Origin: Caldifarciminota bacterium
Lineage (GTDB): Bacteria; Hydrothermota; Tepidihabitantia; B3-TA06
Direction: 5' to 3'
Length of the DNA stretch: 5,243 bases
Assembly: GCA_014729665.1 (NCBI GenBank)
Contig: WJJO01000031.1
Coordinates: 1-5,243 of the forward strand
Part shown: piece after piece, positions 1 to 5,243 of the stretch
How positions within the stretch are numbered: the first letter of the stretch is position 1
Layout: the number at the start of each line of letters is the position of its first letter
The notes under the pieces: model-generated
The model's input: the letters and a program-made list of their open reading frames with translations, nothing else
Told to the model about the DNA's origin: nothing
Database searches by the model: none
Program-made: the position numbers and the translations under genes

Positions 1-425
1 GATACCGTGTTGTCTAAACCTTCCGGGTTACCTATCGCCACGATGTCGTCTCCAACCTCGAGGTCATCGGAATCCCCAAGCTCCAAAGCCGGAAGGTTCT
101 TGCCATTGATGTCAAGCACGGCGATATCGCGTTCATTATCGTAGGCAAAAACCCCCTTGACATCGTAGGTCTTGCCGTTTGTCAAGGTAACGGTGGCTTT
201 CTCGGCGTACTCGATGACGTGGTAGTTGGTTACAACGGTCCCCGACGCTTCGACGATAAAGCCCGAACCAAGGCCTAAAGGCATATCCTCGAGGTAGGTT
301 TCGATAAGGACAACTGCGGGTCCTGCCTTCTTTGCCACGGTCATTACGTCTGCGGCCTCGGCAGGTACTGCTAGTGCAAGTATGATAATTGCTGCAGATA
401 ATGTTTTGTAAATATTCAATTTCAT
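1..425 (-). CDS. HtrA/DegP-type exported trypsin-like serine protease (N-terminal part, runs off left edge)
   Basis: The first 141 codons of a gene that continues beyond base 1. ATG at 425-423 is preceded by a strong GGAGGAG site. Residues 1-24 look like a Sec signal peptide: K2 and K7, a hydrophobic core at about 9-20, then a likely cleavage site after AEA (22-24). The mature part begins a trypsin-like fold. It shows GLGSGFIV (51-58), then TNYHVI (66-71) with the presumed catalytic His69, and ERDIAVLDI (98-106) with the presumed catalytic Asp100. LELGDSDDLEVGDDIVAIGNPEG (within 114-136) matches the strand region that precedes the catalytic serine in HtrA proteins. The serine itself and any PDZ domain lie outside the window, so activity and subtype (DegP, DegQ, DegS-like or PDZ-less) cannot be judged. 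The family degrades or chaperones misfolded envelope proteins. It probably has its own promoter, separate from the holB transcript. The family is well supported; the exact orthology is not. Confidence 0.88.
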   Translation of the reverse strand, partial: MKLNIYKTLSAAIIILALAVPAEAADVMTVAKKAGPAVVLIETYLEDMPLGLGSGFIVEASGTVVTNYHVIEYAEKATVTLTNGKTYDVKGVFAYDNERDIAVLDINGKNLPALELGDSDDLEVGDDIVAIGNPEGLDNTV

Positions 426-427
426 GA

Positions 428-434
428 CTCCTCC
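428..434 (-). promoter_or_regulatory. Ribosome binding site of the HtrA-like gene
   Basis: GGAGGAG lies just upstream of the ATG at 425. Spacing is 2 nt from the end of the motif, or 4 nt from its GGAGG core, which is somewhat tight. It fixes the start codon; the next in-frame ATG (residue 28) would remove the signal peptide. Confidence 0.75.
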
Positions 435-452
435 AGGGGTTAATGTTTTCAG

Positions 453-481
453 AGACTACATCAGGAAGGTTGGATTGTCAA
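453..481 (-). promoter_or_regulatory. Candidate sigma-70-type promoter for the HtrA-like gene
   Basis: On the minus strand a perfect TTGACA (481-476) is followed, after a 17-nt spacer, by TAGTCT (458-453), which matches three of six positions of the TATAAT consensus including the key first, second and last bases. The -35 box begins 4 nt after the holB stop codon, and the expected transcription start falls about 20 nt upstream of the protease ATG. This suggests the protease can be transcribed independently of the upstream division/replication cluster. No hairpin terminator for holB is visible in the gap, so readthrough is also possible. The -10 box is weak, so this is a prediction only. Confidence 0.5.
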
Positions 482-484
482 GGA

Positions 485-1540
485 TCAATTAAACTTCAGG
501 GAGGTAAGGTATGAATACAGAAAAAGTGAAGGTGTCGGGTTGAGAGATACCCTTGAGGCCATCTTCTCCGTCAGCATGATGTTGTGGACAAGTGACGGCG
601 TTGAAATGTTCAATGAAATGGATTCTACAATTCCTGCAAGCCTTTTCCAGCTTGGGTGCCGGCCCGTACGGGCGCGGAGGGTCCAGCGGAAGACCACCGC
701 GAAGGAGTGGATGATCCTCTCAAGACTCACACGCCAGCTAAGGCTATCGATAAGATTTCCCAAGGCTACACTCGAACTAGAAGGTTTCTCCAACCAGTCA
801 AGTATATTCTCCGATATAAACTTGTCTCTGTCGGCAAGGTATTTAAAGGCCTGTCTCAGGCTGCCGAATGCCACGTCGGTTGCAATACCTGCATCCTCCT
901 CGTCGAAACCCTGGTTCAGCAGGTATTCCCTTACGACTTCGTCGGGAAGTTCTTTAAACCGAACCATCTTGCAGCGCGAGCGTATTGTCGGAAGCAGGGC
1001 GAACGGCCTGGAGGTGGTAAGGATGAGCACTGTATCATGCTGGGGTTCCTCAAGTGTCTTAAGGAATGCGTTCGCACCCGATTCCCTTATCCGGTCGAAA
1101 TCGAATAACAGTGCAACCCTTTTTTTTAGAACCCTGGGAGGGAAGCGCATCTCCCTGCGAAGGTCGCGGATCGTACCTACAAGTTCTTTATCTTTGTTCC
1201 CAATCGGTATTACCGAGGATGATGGAAAGACTGGTGATATTTTGTTCAACGCGTATTTTTCTTTTTCATCTCCCCAGTCCTCAAGCCACTTATCGGTTTT
1301 AGTATCTGGCGGTGCCTTGAATGGGAAAAGGGGTGAGATATCCGGAACCTTAAGATCGAAAATATCCTGACTGTACGAAGGTGGATTGACGGCCGCGGCG
1401 AAAAGTATCGCAGCTGTTCTTTTGCCCACACCGTCCGGACCAAAGAAGATGAAGCCACCCTCGGGGTTTTTCGAGATCCTTTCGAGAAATTCTCGGGCAT
1501 GCTGCTGGCCCTTGAGCATCTGGAGAACTGATGTATCCAC
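485..1540 (-). CDS. holB: DNA polymerase III subunit delta' (clamp-loader AAA+ subunit)
   Basis: A 351-residue AAA+ protein with the delta'/DnaX pattern. It has a P-loop GPDGVGKRT (34-42), IRDLRREMRF (124-133), a Walker B-like strand RVALLFDFDR (141-150), the clamp-loader signature ANAFLKTLEEP (156-166), a sensor-1 region LILTTSRP (172-179), the SRC motif (188-190) whose arginine acts in trans on a neighbouring ATP site, and a sensor-2-like GSLRQA (226-231). The C-terminal 100 residues would be the helical collar domain. Delta' is the stator of the clamp loader that places the beta clamp on DNA. Length is typical (E. coli 334). Oddities: the four-cysteine zinc module usual after the P-loop is absent (the only cysteine is C190), the region between P-loop and Walker B is long (about 100 residues), and the P-loop Thr/Ser is replaced by R41. 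The GTG start overlaps the upstream stop by 1 nt (TAGTG) with no clear Shine-Dalgarno, so translational coupling is likely. ATG at codon 8 is an alternative start. A DnaX-like paralogue is less likely given the length. Confidence 0.88.
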   Translation of the reverse strand: MDTSVLQMLKGQQHAREFLERISKNPEGGFIFFGPDGVGKRTAAILFAAAVNPPSYSQDIFDLKVPDISPLFPFKAPPDTKTDKWLEDWGDEKEKYALNKISPVFPSSSVIPIGNKDKELVGTIRDLRREMRFPPRVLKKRVALLFDFDRIRESGANAFLKTLEEPQHDTVLILTTSRPFALLPTIRSRCKMVRFKELPDEVVREYLLNQGFDEEDAGIATDVAFGSLRQAFKYLADRDKFISENILDWLEKPSSSSVALGNLIDSLSWRVSLERIIHSFAVVFRWTLRARTGRHPSWKRLAGIVESISLNISTPSLVHNIMLTEKMASRVSLNPTPSLFLYSYLTSLKFN

Positions 1541-2673
1541 TATTTCAGGTAGTTTACCGGATTCAGGAAGGAGCCGCCCTTTGTTATGCAGAAGTGCAGA
1601 TAGTCGGATGCGGCGCCCACCGCGCTCCCTTGCGATACGCTCTGTCCCCTCTTTACCGATATCTTATCCAGGTTGCTGTAAACCGAGTAGTAGCCGTCGG
1701 CATGATCGACTATGACCAGAAGCCCGAAGCCTGACAGATACTCGGCGTACTTTATCTTGCCCTCCTTTATTGCCTTCACGGTCTGGCCTCCGGAGCAGTC
1801 GATGTCTATGCCGTCGTTTTCGGTCTTGGTGTTGTAGCGCGGATGGGTAACGGTTCCGAACTTTGCGATTACTTTGCGGGATGCTACGGGCCATGGAAGC
1901 GTACCTTTTCCCTTCTCGATTACGGTCCCGGTGGGTTTGCGGTCGGCCGAGCCTGACGAGCTTTTCTCCATCCTTGCAAGCAACCCTTCCAACTCCCTTC
2001 GGCGCGAGTCCAGTTCCTTCTGTAGCTGCTGTTTGGATTTTGCAGACGAGCGTATCCGGTTAAGCCTTTTCTCCTGTGTGCGCTTGCTTGCGGCAAGCGA
2101 GTCCCGGGCCGAACGCTGATCTCCTATGAGCGCGGATAGTTCTGTGTTGTAACCCGCAAGGCTGTCCTCCTTCTCCTCGATGGCGGCCCTGGCCGCGAGC
2201 AGCCGGTCGAACATCCGCTCCTCGGCGCGGGCGGCGTATCTGGTGAAGTATATCCTGTCGTATATCTCGGCAACCGAGTTTCCTCCCAATATCACTTCCA
2301 GTTCGTAGAACTGACCCCGCTTGTAAAGCGACACCAGCCGCGAGCGCAGGTCGTCCTTGCTTCCTTCTATCTCTCGACCCAGGGAATCGACGACCGTCTG
2401 AAGCGAATCTATCTCACCCTCGATGGCGTTCTGCGATGCACGCAGTTCACCTATAAGCCTCCTCGTCAACCTCACCTGCTCCTCCAACAGGTTTATCTCC
2501 TTGAGTACGCCCTTCTCTTCGACCTTAAGGGAGGAAAGCTCTTTTTTTATCTCCTTGAGCCTCGAGCGGATACTGGCAAGCTCCCTTTCACTTTCCGCCC
2601 TCGACTGGGAAAGCACCAGTACGGGCGCCAGAATCAAGGGTATCAGACAAAGCCAGGGGAGAAGGCGTTTCAC
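1540..2673 (-). CDS. EnvC-like murein hydrolase activator: signal peptide, coiled coil, degenerate M23/LytM domain
   Basis: A 377-residue protein from GTG at 2673, chosen because it gives a GTGA overlap with the ftsX stop and a clean signal peptide (K2 R3, hydrophobic 4-21, cleavage near 22-24). An upstream in-frame ATG at 2721 would add 16 polar residues in front and is less likely. Residues 25-115 and 145-237 are long heptad-rich helices. Between them, LYKRGQ (116-121) and the following ILGGNS to YFTRYAA segment resemble the EnvC coiled-coil turn. A Ser/Lys-rich linker (237-257) leads to LPWPV (259-263) and a LytM domain to the C-terminus. Relative to catalytic LytM, three key positions are changed: N286 for the first zinc His, N334 for the His of YaHL, and Y358 for the first His of HxH. 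D290 and H360 remain. It is therefore probably non-catalytic, like E. coli EnvC (419 residues), which links FtsEX to amidase activation in the periplasm. Its position directly after ftsX supports this. No Shine-Dalgarno is visible, so coupling to ftsX is expected. Confidence 0.87.
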   Translation of the reverse strand: MKRLLPWLCLIPLILAPVLVLSQSRAESERELASIRSRLKEIKKELSSLKVEEKGVLKEINLLEEQVRLTRRLIGELRASQNAIEGEIDSLQTVVDSLGREIEGSKDDLRSRLVSLYKRGQFYELEVILGGNSVAEIYDRIYFTRYAARAEERMFDRLLAARAAIEEKEDSLAGYNTELSALIGDQRSARDSLAASKRTQEKRLNRIRSSAKSKQQLQKELDSRRRELEGLLARMEKSSSGSADRKPTGTVIEKGKGTLPWPVASRKVIAKFGTVTHPRYNTKTENDGIDIDCSGGQTVKAIKEGKIKYAEYLSGFGLLVIVDHADGYYSVYSNLDKISVKRGQSVSQGSAVGAASDYLHFCITKGGSFLNPVNYLK

Positions 2674-3527
2674 TTTCGCTTCAGCTTGAAGGAGTCTATG
2701 GCAAGGCCCGAGCCTATCCATCCGAACGCCAGTCCCGAGCCCGCCAGTATGCAGGCTATTTCCCAGCAGGGGAAGCTGACCCCTTCCAGTAATCCGGAAA
2801 GCAGAAGGTGAAGGACGAGAATGATTCCGTAGGAAACCACGGCCCCGAAGAAGCCTTCGTAAAGACCCTCTACAACGTAGGGAGCCCGCAGGGTACGGGG
2901 TGCGACACCCATAAGCCAGTAGAGGTCGATGATCCTGCGCCGGTCAATTATAGAAAACCGGGTCGCGAGCATGGTTACGAGAACCGCCGAGAATCCGACG
3001 ATCAGGAGAACGAAGGCGTCGGCTCCAAGGAGGATGAACAGGAATCTGTTCAGCTTGTCTATCAGGTTCCTGTCTATCCAGACCTCATCGACGCCTTCAA
3101 AGAGCCCCAGGTTCTCCTCGAGCTCTTCGAGCTTCGCCCTGGAACGGTAAGCCGGGGTGAGCTTTATCCTTATGGACGCAGGCAGGGGGTTCTCGTCGAG
3201 AATGTCCAGAAGTTTGGCGTCCTCGCCCAGGGTCCTGCGGAACTCCTCGAGCGCCTGGCCGGATGTTACTGCAGAATCGGAGGCAACACCCTCGAGCCTG
3301 ACGATATCGGGAAGTATCGCTTCCGCGTCGGCACCCGGTTCCAGAAAGACAACGACCTCCAGCCGTTCCTCAATATCCTGCCTGAACTCCAGGAGATAGA
3401 AGGTTCCGAGGGCGAATATCCCTACGATTGATAGGACGACGGCGAATATGGCCGCGGCTGCGAACGATATCCTCCTCCCTTTGAAGAAAAGCCTGGAACC
3501 CTCATTGAATACGAAACCCGAACTCAT
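2670..3527 (-). CDS. ftsX: Cell division protein FtsX (membrane subunit of FtsEX)
   Basis: A 285-residue membrane protein with FtsX topology. A cytoplasmic N-terminus (1-20) is followed by TM1 (about 21-46), a large extracytoplasmic loop (about 47-160), TM2 (about 163-187), a cytoplasmic segment, TM3 (about 224-246) and TM4 (about 254-276), ending in a basic tail KLKRK. Family hallmarks are VVVFLEPGAD (58-67) at the start of the loop, LLDILDENPLPASIRIKL (106-123), which is the conserved extracytoplasmic core, and the cytoplasmic RRRIIDLYWLMGV (196-208) leading to APYVVEG (215-221), matching the FtsX pattern of an LxxxGA-type motif before P..EG. FtsX carries conformational signals from FtsE to an extracytoplasmic hydrolase or its activator; the probable partner is the next gene. 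ATG at 3527 has a GAGGGG site 5 nt upstream and overlaps the ftsE stop as ATGA; the 3' end overlaps the LytM gene by 4 nt. Length is near that of FtsX in many bacteria (about 290-350). Confidence 0.94.
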   Translation of the reverse strand: MSSGFVFNEGSRLFFKGRRISFAAAAIFAVVLSIVGIFALGTFYLLEFRQDIEERLEVVVFLEPGADAEAILPDIVRLEGVASDSAVTSGQALEEFRRTLGEDAKLLDILDENPLPASIRIKLTPAYRSRAKLEELEENLGLFEGVDEVWIDRNLIDKLNRFLFILLGADAFVLLIVGFSAVLVTMLATRFSIIDRRRIIDLYWLMGVAPRTLRAPYVVEGLYEGFFGAVVSYGIILVLHLLLSGLLEGVSFPCWEIACILAGSGLAFGWIGSGLAIDSFKLKRK

Positions 3528-4174
3528 GATATCCCCTCAGACGTCAGATTCAGTATCCTTCCCGGAAGGAAGTTGAGTATCTCCTGCTCGTGGCTTACAC
3601 CGAATATAGTCAATCCCTTATGATTAAACTTACCCAGCATCTTCAGCATCTGACGGGTCTGTTTCTCGTCGAGGGCCGAGAACGGCTCGTCAAGAAGCAG
3701 GAGTTCGGGCTGTTTGGCAAGGGCTCGCGCAAGGGCGACCTTCTGGCGCTGGCCCACCGAAAGCTCGAAGGTACGGCGTTCGGCAAGTTCTTTTAGCCCC
3801 AACGTCTCGAGCCATTGCTCAGTTTTCTCCCGGGCGTCGAGTTTGCTTTCACCGAGTGCGCGAAGAACCATGGATATGTTGTCTGCGGCAGTTCTATCCT
3901 CGAACAGCCTTATGTCCTGGAAAACGATACCGAGCCTGCGACGCAGTCGTGCAAGTTCGGATTCCTTAAGCTCGTGAACGTCTTCCTCCAGAACCCGGAC
4001 CGTGCCTTCGGTAGGTTCCTCGACCCCGTAGATAATCTTTAATAGAACGCTCTTGCCTATACCCATCTCACCCATAAGCCATACCCACTCTGAGGCTGCA
4101 ACCTCGAGGTCGATGCCCTCGAGAACCTTCAAGTCCGGAGGGAATGTCTTCGAGATACCTTGAAGCTTGATCAC
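3524..4174 (-). CDS. ftsE: Cell division ATP-binding protein FtsE (ABC ATPase)
   Basis: A 216-residue ABC ATPase of normal FtsE length (E. coli 222). Motifs in order: Walker A GEMGIGKS (35-42), Q-loop FQD (85-87, Q86), the FtsE-typical FQDIRLFEDRTAADNI (85-100), signature LSVGQ (138-142), Walker B LLLLDEP (158-164) with D162 and the catalytic E163, D-loop SALD (166-169) and H-loop SH with H195. The RLF.DRT..DNI segment plus an adjacent ftsX make the assignment firm. FtsE is the cytoplasmic ATPase that drives FtsX and thereby septal wall hydrolysis. Odd points: the signature has V instead of the first glycine of LSGG, Walker A has M where SG is usual, and the D-loop region reads DEPFSALD rather than the DEPTGNLD usual in FtsE. 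The GTG start has GGGAGG 5 nt upstream. The 53-nt gap to the transketolase gene shows no convincing promoter or terminator, so cotranscription with it is possible. Confidence 0.93.
   Translation of the reverse strand: MIKLQGISKTFPPDLKVLEGIDLEVAASEWVWLMGEMGIGKSVLLKIIYGVEEPTEGTVRVLEEDVHELKESELARLRRRLGIVFQDIRLFEDRTAADNISMVLRALGESKLDAREKTEQWLETLGLKELAERRTFELSVGQRQKVALARALAKQPELLLLDEPFSALDEKQTRQMLKMLGKFNHKGLTIFGVSHEQEILNFLPGRILNLTSEGIS
3533..3538 (-). promoter_or_regulatory. Ribosome binding site of ftsX, inside the 3' end of ftsE
   Basis: GAGGGG sits 5 nt before the ftsX ATG and within the last ftsE codons. Together with the ATGA stop/start overlap it supports coupled, roughly equal production of FtsE and FtsX. 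Confidence 0.65.
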
Positions 4175-4179
4175 CTTTT

Positions 4180-4185
4180 CCTCCC
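4180..4185 (-). promoter_or_regulatory. Ribosome binding site of ftsE
   Basis: GGGAGG lies 5 nt before the GTG start at 4174. This strong site supports GTG as the start and contrasts with the weak or absent sites of the two last genes of the cluster. Confidence 0.75.
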
Positions 4186-4227
4186 TTTATCCCGGCACGA
4201 GAGTCTGTAACACCAACCTGTCATAAA

Positions 4228-5178
4228 CTATCCCAGGGCCTTCTTGATCTTTTTATAGATGCCGTCTGGGGTGAGACCGAACGCATCCAGAAGCTCACCG
4301 CACGTCCCTGACTCTCCGAACCGGTCTTTAACTCCTATCTTTAAAAGGCGTATAGGGTGGTTTTCCGAAAGCAGCGAGGCCACAGCTTCCCCGAGTCCGC
4401 CTATGGTGGTATGCTCTTCTGCGGTTACCACTAACGAGGTCTTTTTTGCAGCCTCGAGCACCGGTTTCTGGTCCAGCGGCTTGACCGTGAACGAATCTAT
4501 CACACCTGTAGAGACCCCGTCTTTCTCGAGCTTTTCTGCCGCCTTCAGCGACGGGAAGACCATCGAACCTGCGGCAACTATGGTTACGTCCTTGCCCTTC
4601 TTCAGCACCTTTGCCGAGCCGATCTCGAACTCCTCATCGGGCTTATATATCCTTGGCAGGTTAGGTCTCGTGAGTCTTGTATAGGTCAGGCCTTCGTGAT
4701 CTGCAAGCATCGTAATCAGCTTATGGGTTGCGATATCGTCTGCAGGCGCTATTACCGTCGTGCCCGGGATTATCCTCACCAGCGCCATGTCCTCGATGCA
4801 CTGGTGTGAGGAGCCGTCCTCGCCTACAGAGATGCCCGAATGGGTGGCCACTATGTTAAGCTGCACACCCGAGTACGCGGCTGAGTTGCGTATCTGCTCC
4901 CACGGCTTGCCCACCGCGAACATGGCGAAGGTAGATACGAATACGAGCTTCCCCGTGAGCGCGAGGCCGACCGCCGTATCTATCATGTCCGCCTCGGATA
5001 TGCCCATGTCGAAGAAATGACCGGGGAAGGTTTTGCCGAACCGTGCGGTCTGGGTCGAAAGGGCAAGGTCGGCGTCCAGGACCACGACGTTCTTGCGTCT
5101 GCGGCCAAGCTCTAAAAGGGCCTCTGCGTAGGCCTTCCTTAAGGAAAACTTTTCTACTTCAGCTCGGCCAGAGCCCAT
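4228..5178 (-). CDS. Transketolase, C-terminal subunit (split enzyme)
   Basis: A 316-residue protein covering the pyrimidine-binding and C-terminal domains of transketolase. Visible landmarks are VVVLDADLALST (31-42), the GISEADM motif (59-65) with E62 as the conserved glutamate that activates the thiamine diphosphate aminopyrimidine, GEDGSSHQCIEDMALVR (119-135), the usual G.DG.tHq..ED..llR block, then IAPAD (143-147). The C-terminal domain holds VIDSFTVKPLD (226-236), AEEHTTIGGLGEAVA (253-267) and GVKDRFGESG (282-291). With the N-terminal subunit it transfers two-carbon ketol units in the non-oxidative pentose phosphate pathway, in the cytoplasm. The split form is usual in archaea and many bacteria. 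ATG at 5178 overlaps the upstream subunit by 25 nt and has GAGGAG 5 nt upstream. A 1-deoxyxylulose-5-phosphate synthase is excluded as the better match, since that enzyme is a single long chain and the upstream tail is transketolase-like. Confidence 0.93.
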   Translation of the reverse strand: MGSGRAEVEKFSLRKAYAEALLELGRRRKNVVVLDADLALSTQTARFGKTFPGHFFDMGISEADMIDTAVGLALTGKLVFVSTFAMFAVGKPWEQIRNSAAYSGVQLNIVATHSGISVGEDGSSHQCIEDMALVRIIPGTTVIAPADDIATHKLITMLADHEGLTYTRLTRPNLPRIYKPDEEFEIGSAKVLKKGKDVTIVAAGSMVFPSLKAAEKLEKDGVSTGVIDSFTVKPLDQKPVLEAAKKTSLVVTAEEHTTIGGLGEAVASLLSENHPIRLLKIGVKDRFGESGTCGELLDAFGLTPDGIYKKIKKALG

Positions 5179-5243
5179 TTCAACTCCTCAGCTGAGGGTG
5201 CGCGTCCGTGAAACTCGAGATTATTCTCCATGAACGATACGCC
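5154..5243 (-). CDS. Transketolase, N-terminal subunit (last 29 codons only)
   Basis: An open frame enters from the right edge and ends at TAG (5156-5154). The 29 visible residues begin GVSFMENN and continue LEFHGRAPSAEEL to a terminal ALAELK. This is the typical end of the N-terminal transketolase subunit, where a segment like SFMEN, a W/F-H-G motif and a helix ending in EL close the thiamine diphosphate-binding domain. The frame overlaps the start of the C-terminal subunit by 25 nt, so the two halves are translated from one mRNA and probably assembled in equal amounts. The catalytic and cofactor-binding parts lie outside the window. Too short for assignment alone, but the context makes it convincing. 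Confidence 0.85.
   Translation of the reverse strand, partial: GVSFMENNLEFHGRAPSAEELKWALAELK
5184..5189 (-). promoter_or_regulatory. Ribosome binding site of the transketolase C-terminal subunit, inside the upstream gene
   Basis: GAGGAG is 5 nt before the ATG at 5178 and encodes Glu-Glu of the upstream subunit. It fixes the start and implies that ribosomes initiate within the still-translated end of the upstream gene. Confidence 0.75.

Noticed and set aside
540..1370. Long plus-strand open frame (276 codons) opposite holB
   Set aside because: It is antisense to a clear delta' gene with all family motifs, its translation is rich in Ser/Arg with no recognisable domain, and no good ribosome site precedes it. 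It is a shadow of the codon pattern on the minus strand.
2542..2548. A7 run in the EnvC-like gene as a programmed frameshift site
   Set aside because: It encodes Lys-Lys inside an ordinary coiled coil; a shift would simply destroy the protein and no stimulatory structure is evident.
2647..2649. Lipobox for the EnvC-like protein around Cys9
   Set aside because: The cysteine is in the first half of the hydrophobic core and is followed by more hydrophobic residues, so it cannot be a lipoprotein cleavage site.
2671..2721. Upstream ATG at 2721 as start of the EnvC-like gene
   Set aside because: It would put 16 polar residues, including Cys and His, ahead of a normal signal peptide, with no Shine-Dalgarno and a 52-nt overlap with ftsX. 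The GTG at 2673 gives a 4-nt overlap like the ftsE/ftsX junction.
2808..3431. Plus-strand open frame (207 codons) opposite ftsX
   Set aside because: The opposite strand encodes unmistakable FtsX hallmarks. The plus-strand translation is low in hydrophobic structure and matches no family I recognise.
4175..4227. Promoter or terminator between the transketolase gene and ftsE
   Set aside because: The only pairing of boxes I found (TTGGTG and GATAAA) has a 19-nt spacer and poor matches, and no GC-rich hairpin followed by a T-run is present.
1..5243. Mobile elements, CRISPR arrays, tRNA/rRNA genes or riboswitches
   Set aside because: No inverted or direct repeats of useful length, no transposase or integrase, and no gap longer than 60 bases in which a structured RNA could sit.

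Overview
The window is a compact, all-minus-strand stretch of bacterial housekeeping and cell-envelope genes, read from the right edge to the left. It looks chromosomal: there are no transposases, phage genes, tRNAs, rRNAs, CRISPR repeats or long repeats. The mix (an HtrA-type exported protease, FtsEX and an EnvC-like exported coiled-coil/LytM protein) suggests a diderm, Gram-negative-type bacterium. Base composition is moderate (about half G+C by eye). The proteins are recognisable but diverge from model-organism versions in several conserved motifs, which would fit an uncultivated or deep-branching phylum. I cannot name the lineage from sequence alone.

Layout in transcription order. (1) 5243-5154: C-terminal tail of the N-terminal subunit of a split transketolase. 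(2) 5178-4228: the C-terminal transketolase subunit, overlapping the first by 25 nt, with its Shine-Dalgarno site inside the upstream gene. (3) After a 53-nt gap, ftsE (4174-3524), ftsX (3527-2670), an EnvC-like M23/LytM coiled-coil protein (2673-1540) and holB, the DNA polymerase III delta' subunit (1540-485). These four genes are joined by stop/start overlaps of 4, 4 and 1 nt, so they are almost certainly one translationally coupled transcript. (4) After a 59-nt gap holding a plausible sigma-70 promoter, the first 141 codons of an exported trypsin-like (HtrA/DegP-type) serine protease, running off the left edge.

How they work together. By family knowledge, FtsE (ATPase) and FtsX (membrane subunit) form a type VII ABC transporter-like mechanotransmission complex. 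Its extracytoplasmic loop engages a coiled-coil partner, which activates cell-wall amidases or hydrolases at the division site. Here the likely partner is encoded immediately after ftsX, and its LytM domain has lost most catalytic and zinc-binding residues, as expected of an activator rather than an enzyme. The coupling of holB to this module is notable, although a shared transcript does not prove a functional link. The split transketolase belongs to the pentose phosphate pathway and the HtrA-like protease to envelope quality control; both look like neighbours rather than parts of the division module.

I found no clearly new biological system. The points most worth following are the ftsE-ftsX-LytM-holB coupling, the degenerate LytM active site, the unusual ATPase motifs of FtsE and delta', and an A8 homopolymer in holB. 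No gene-free stretch exceeds 60 bases.
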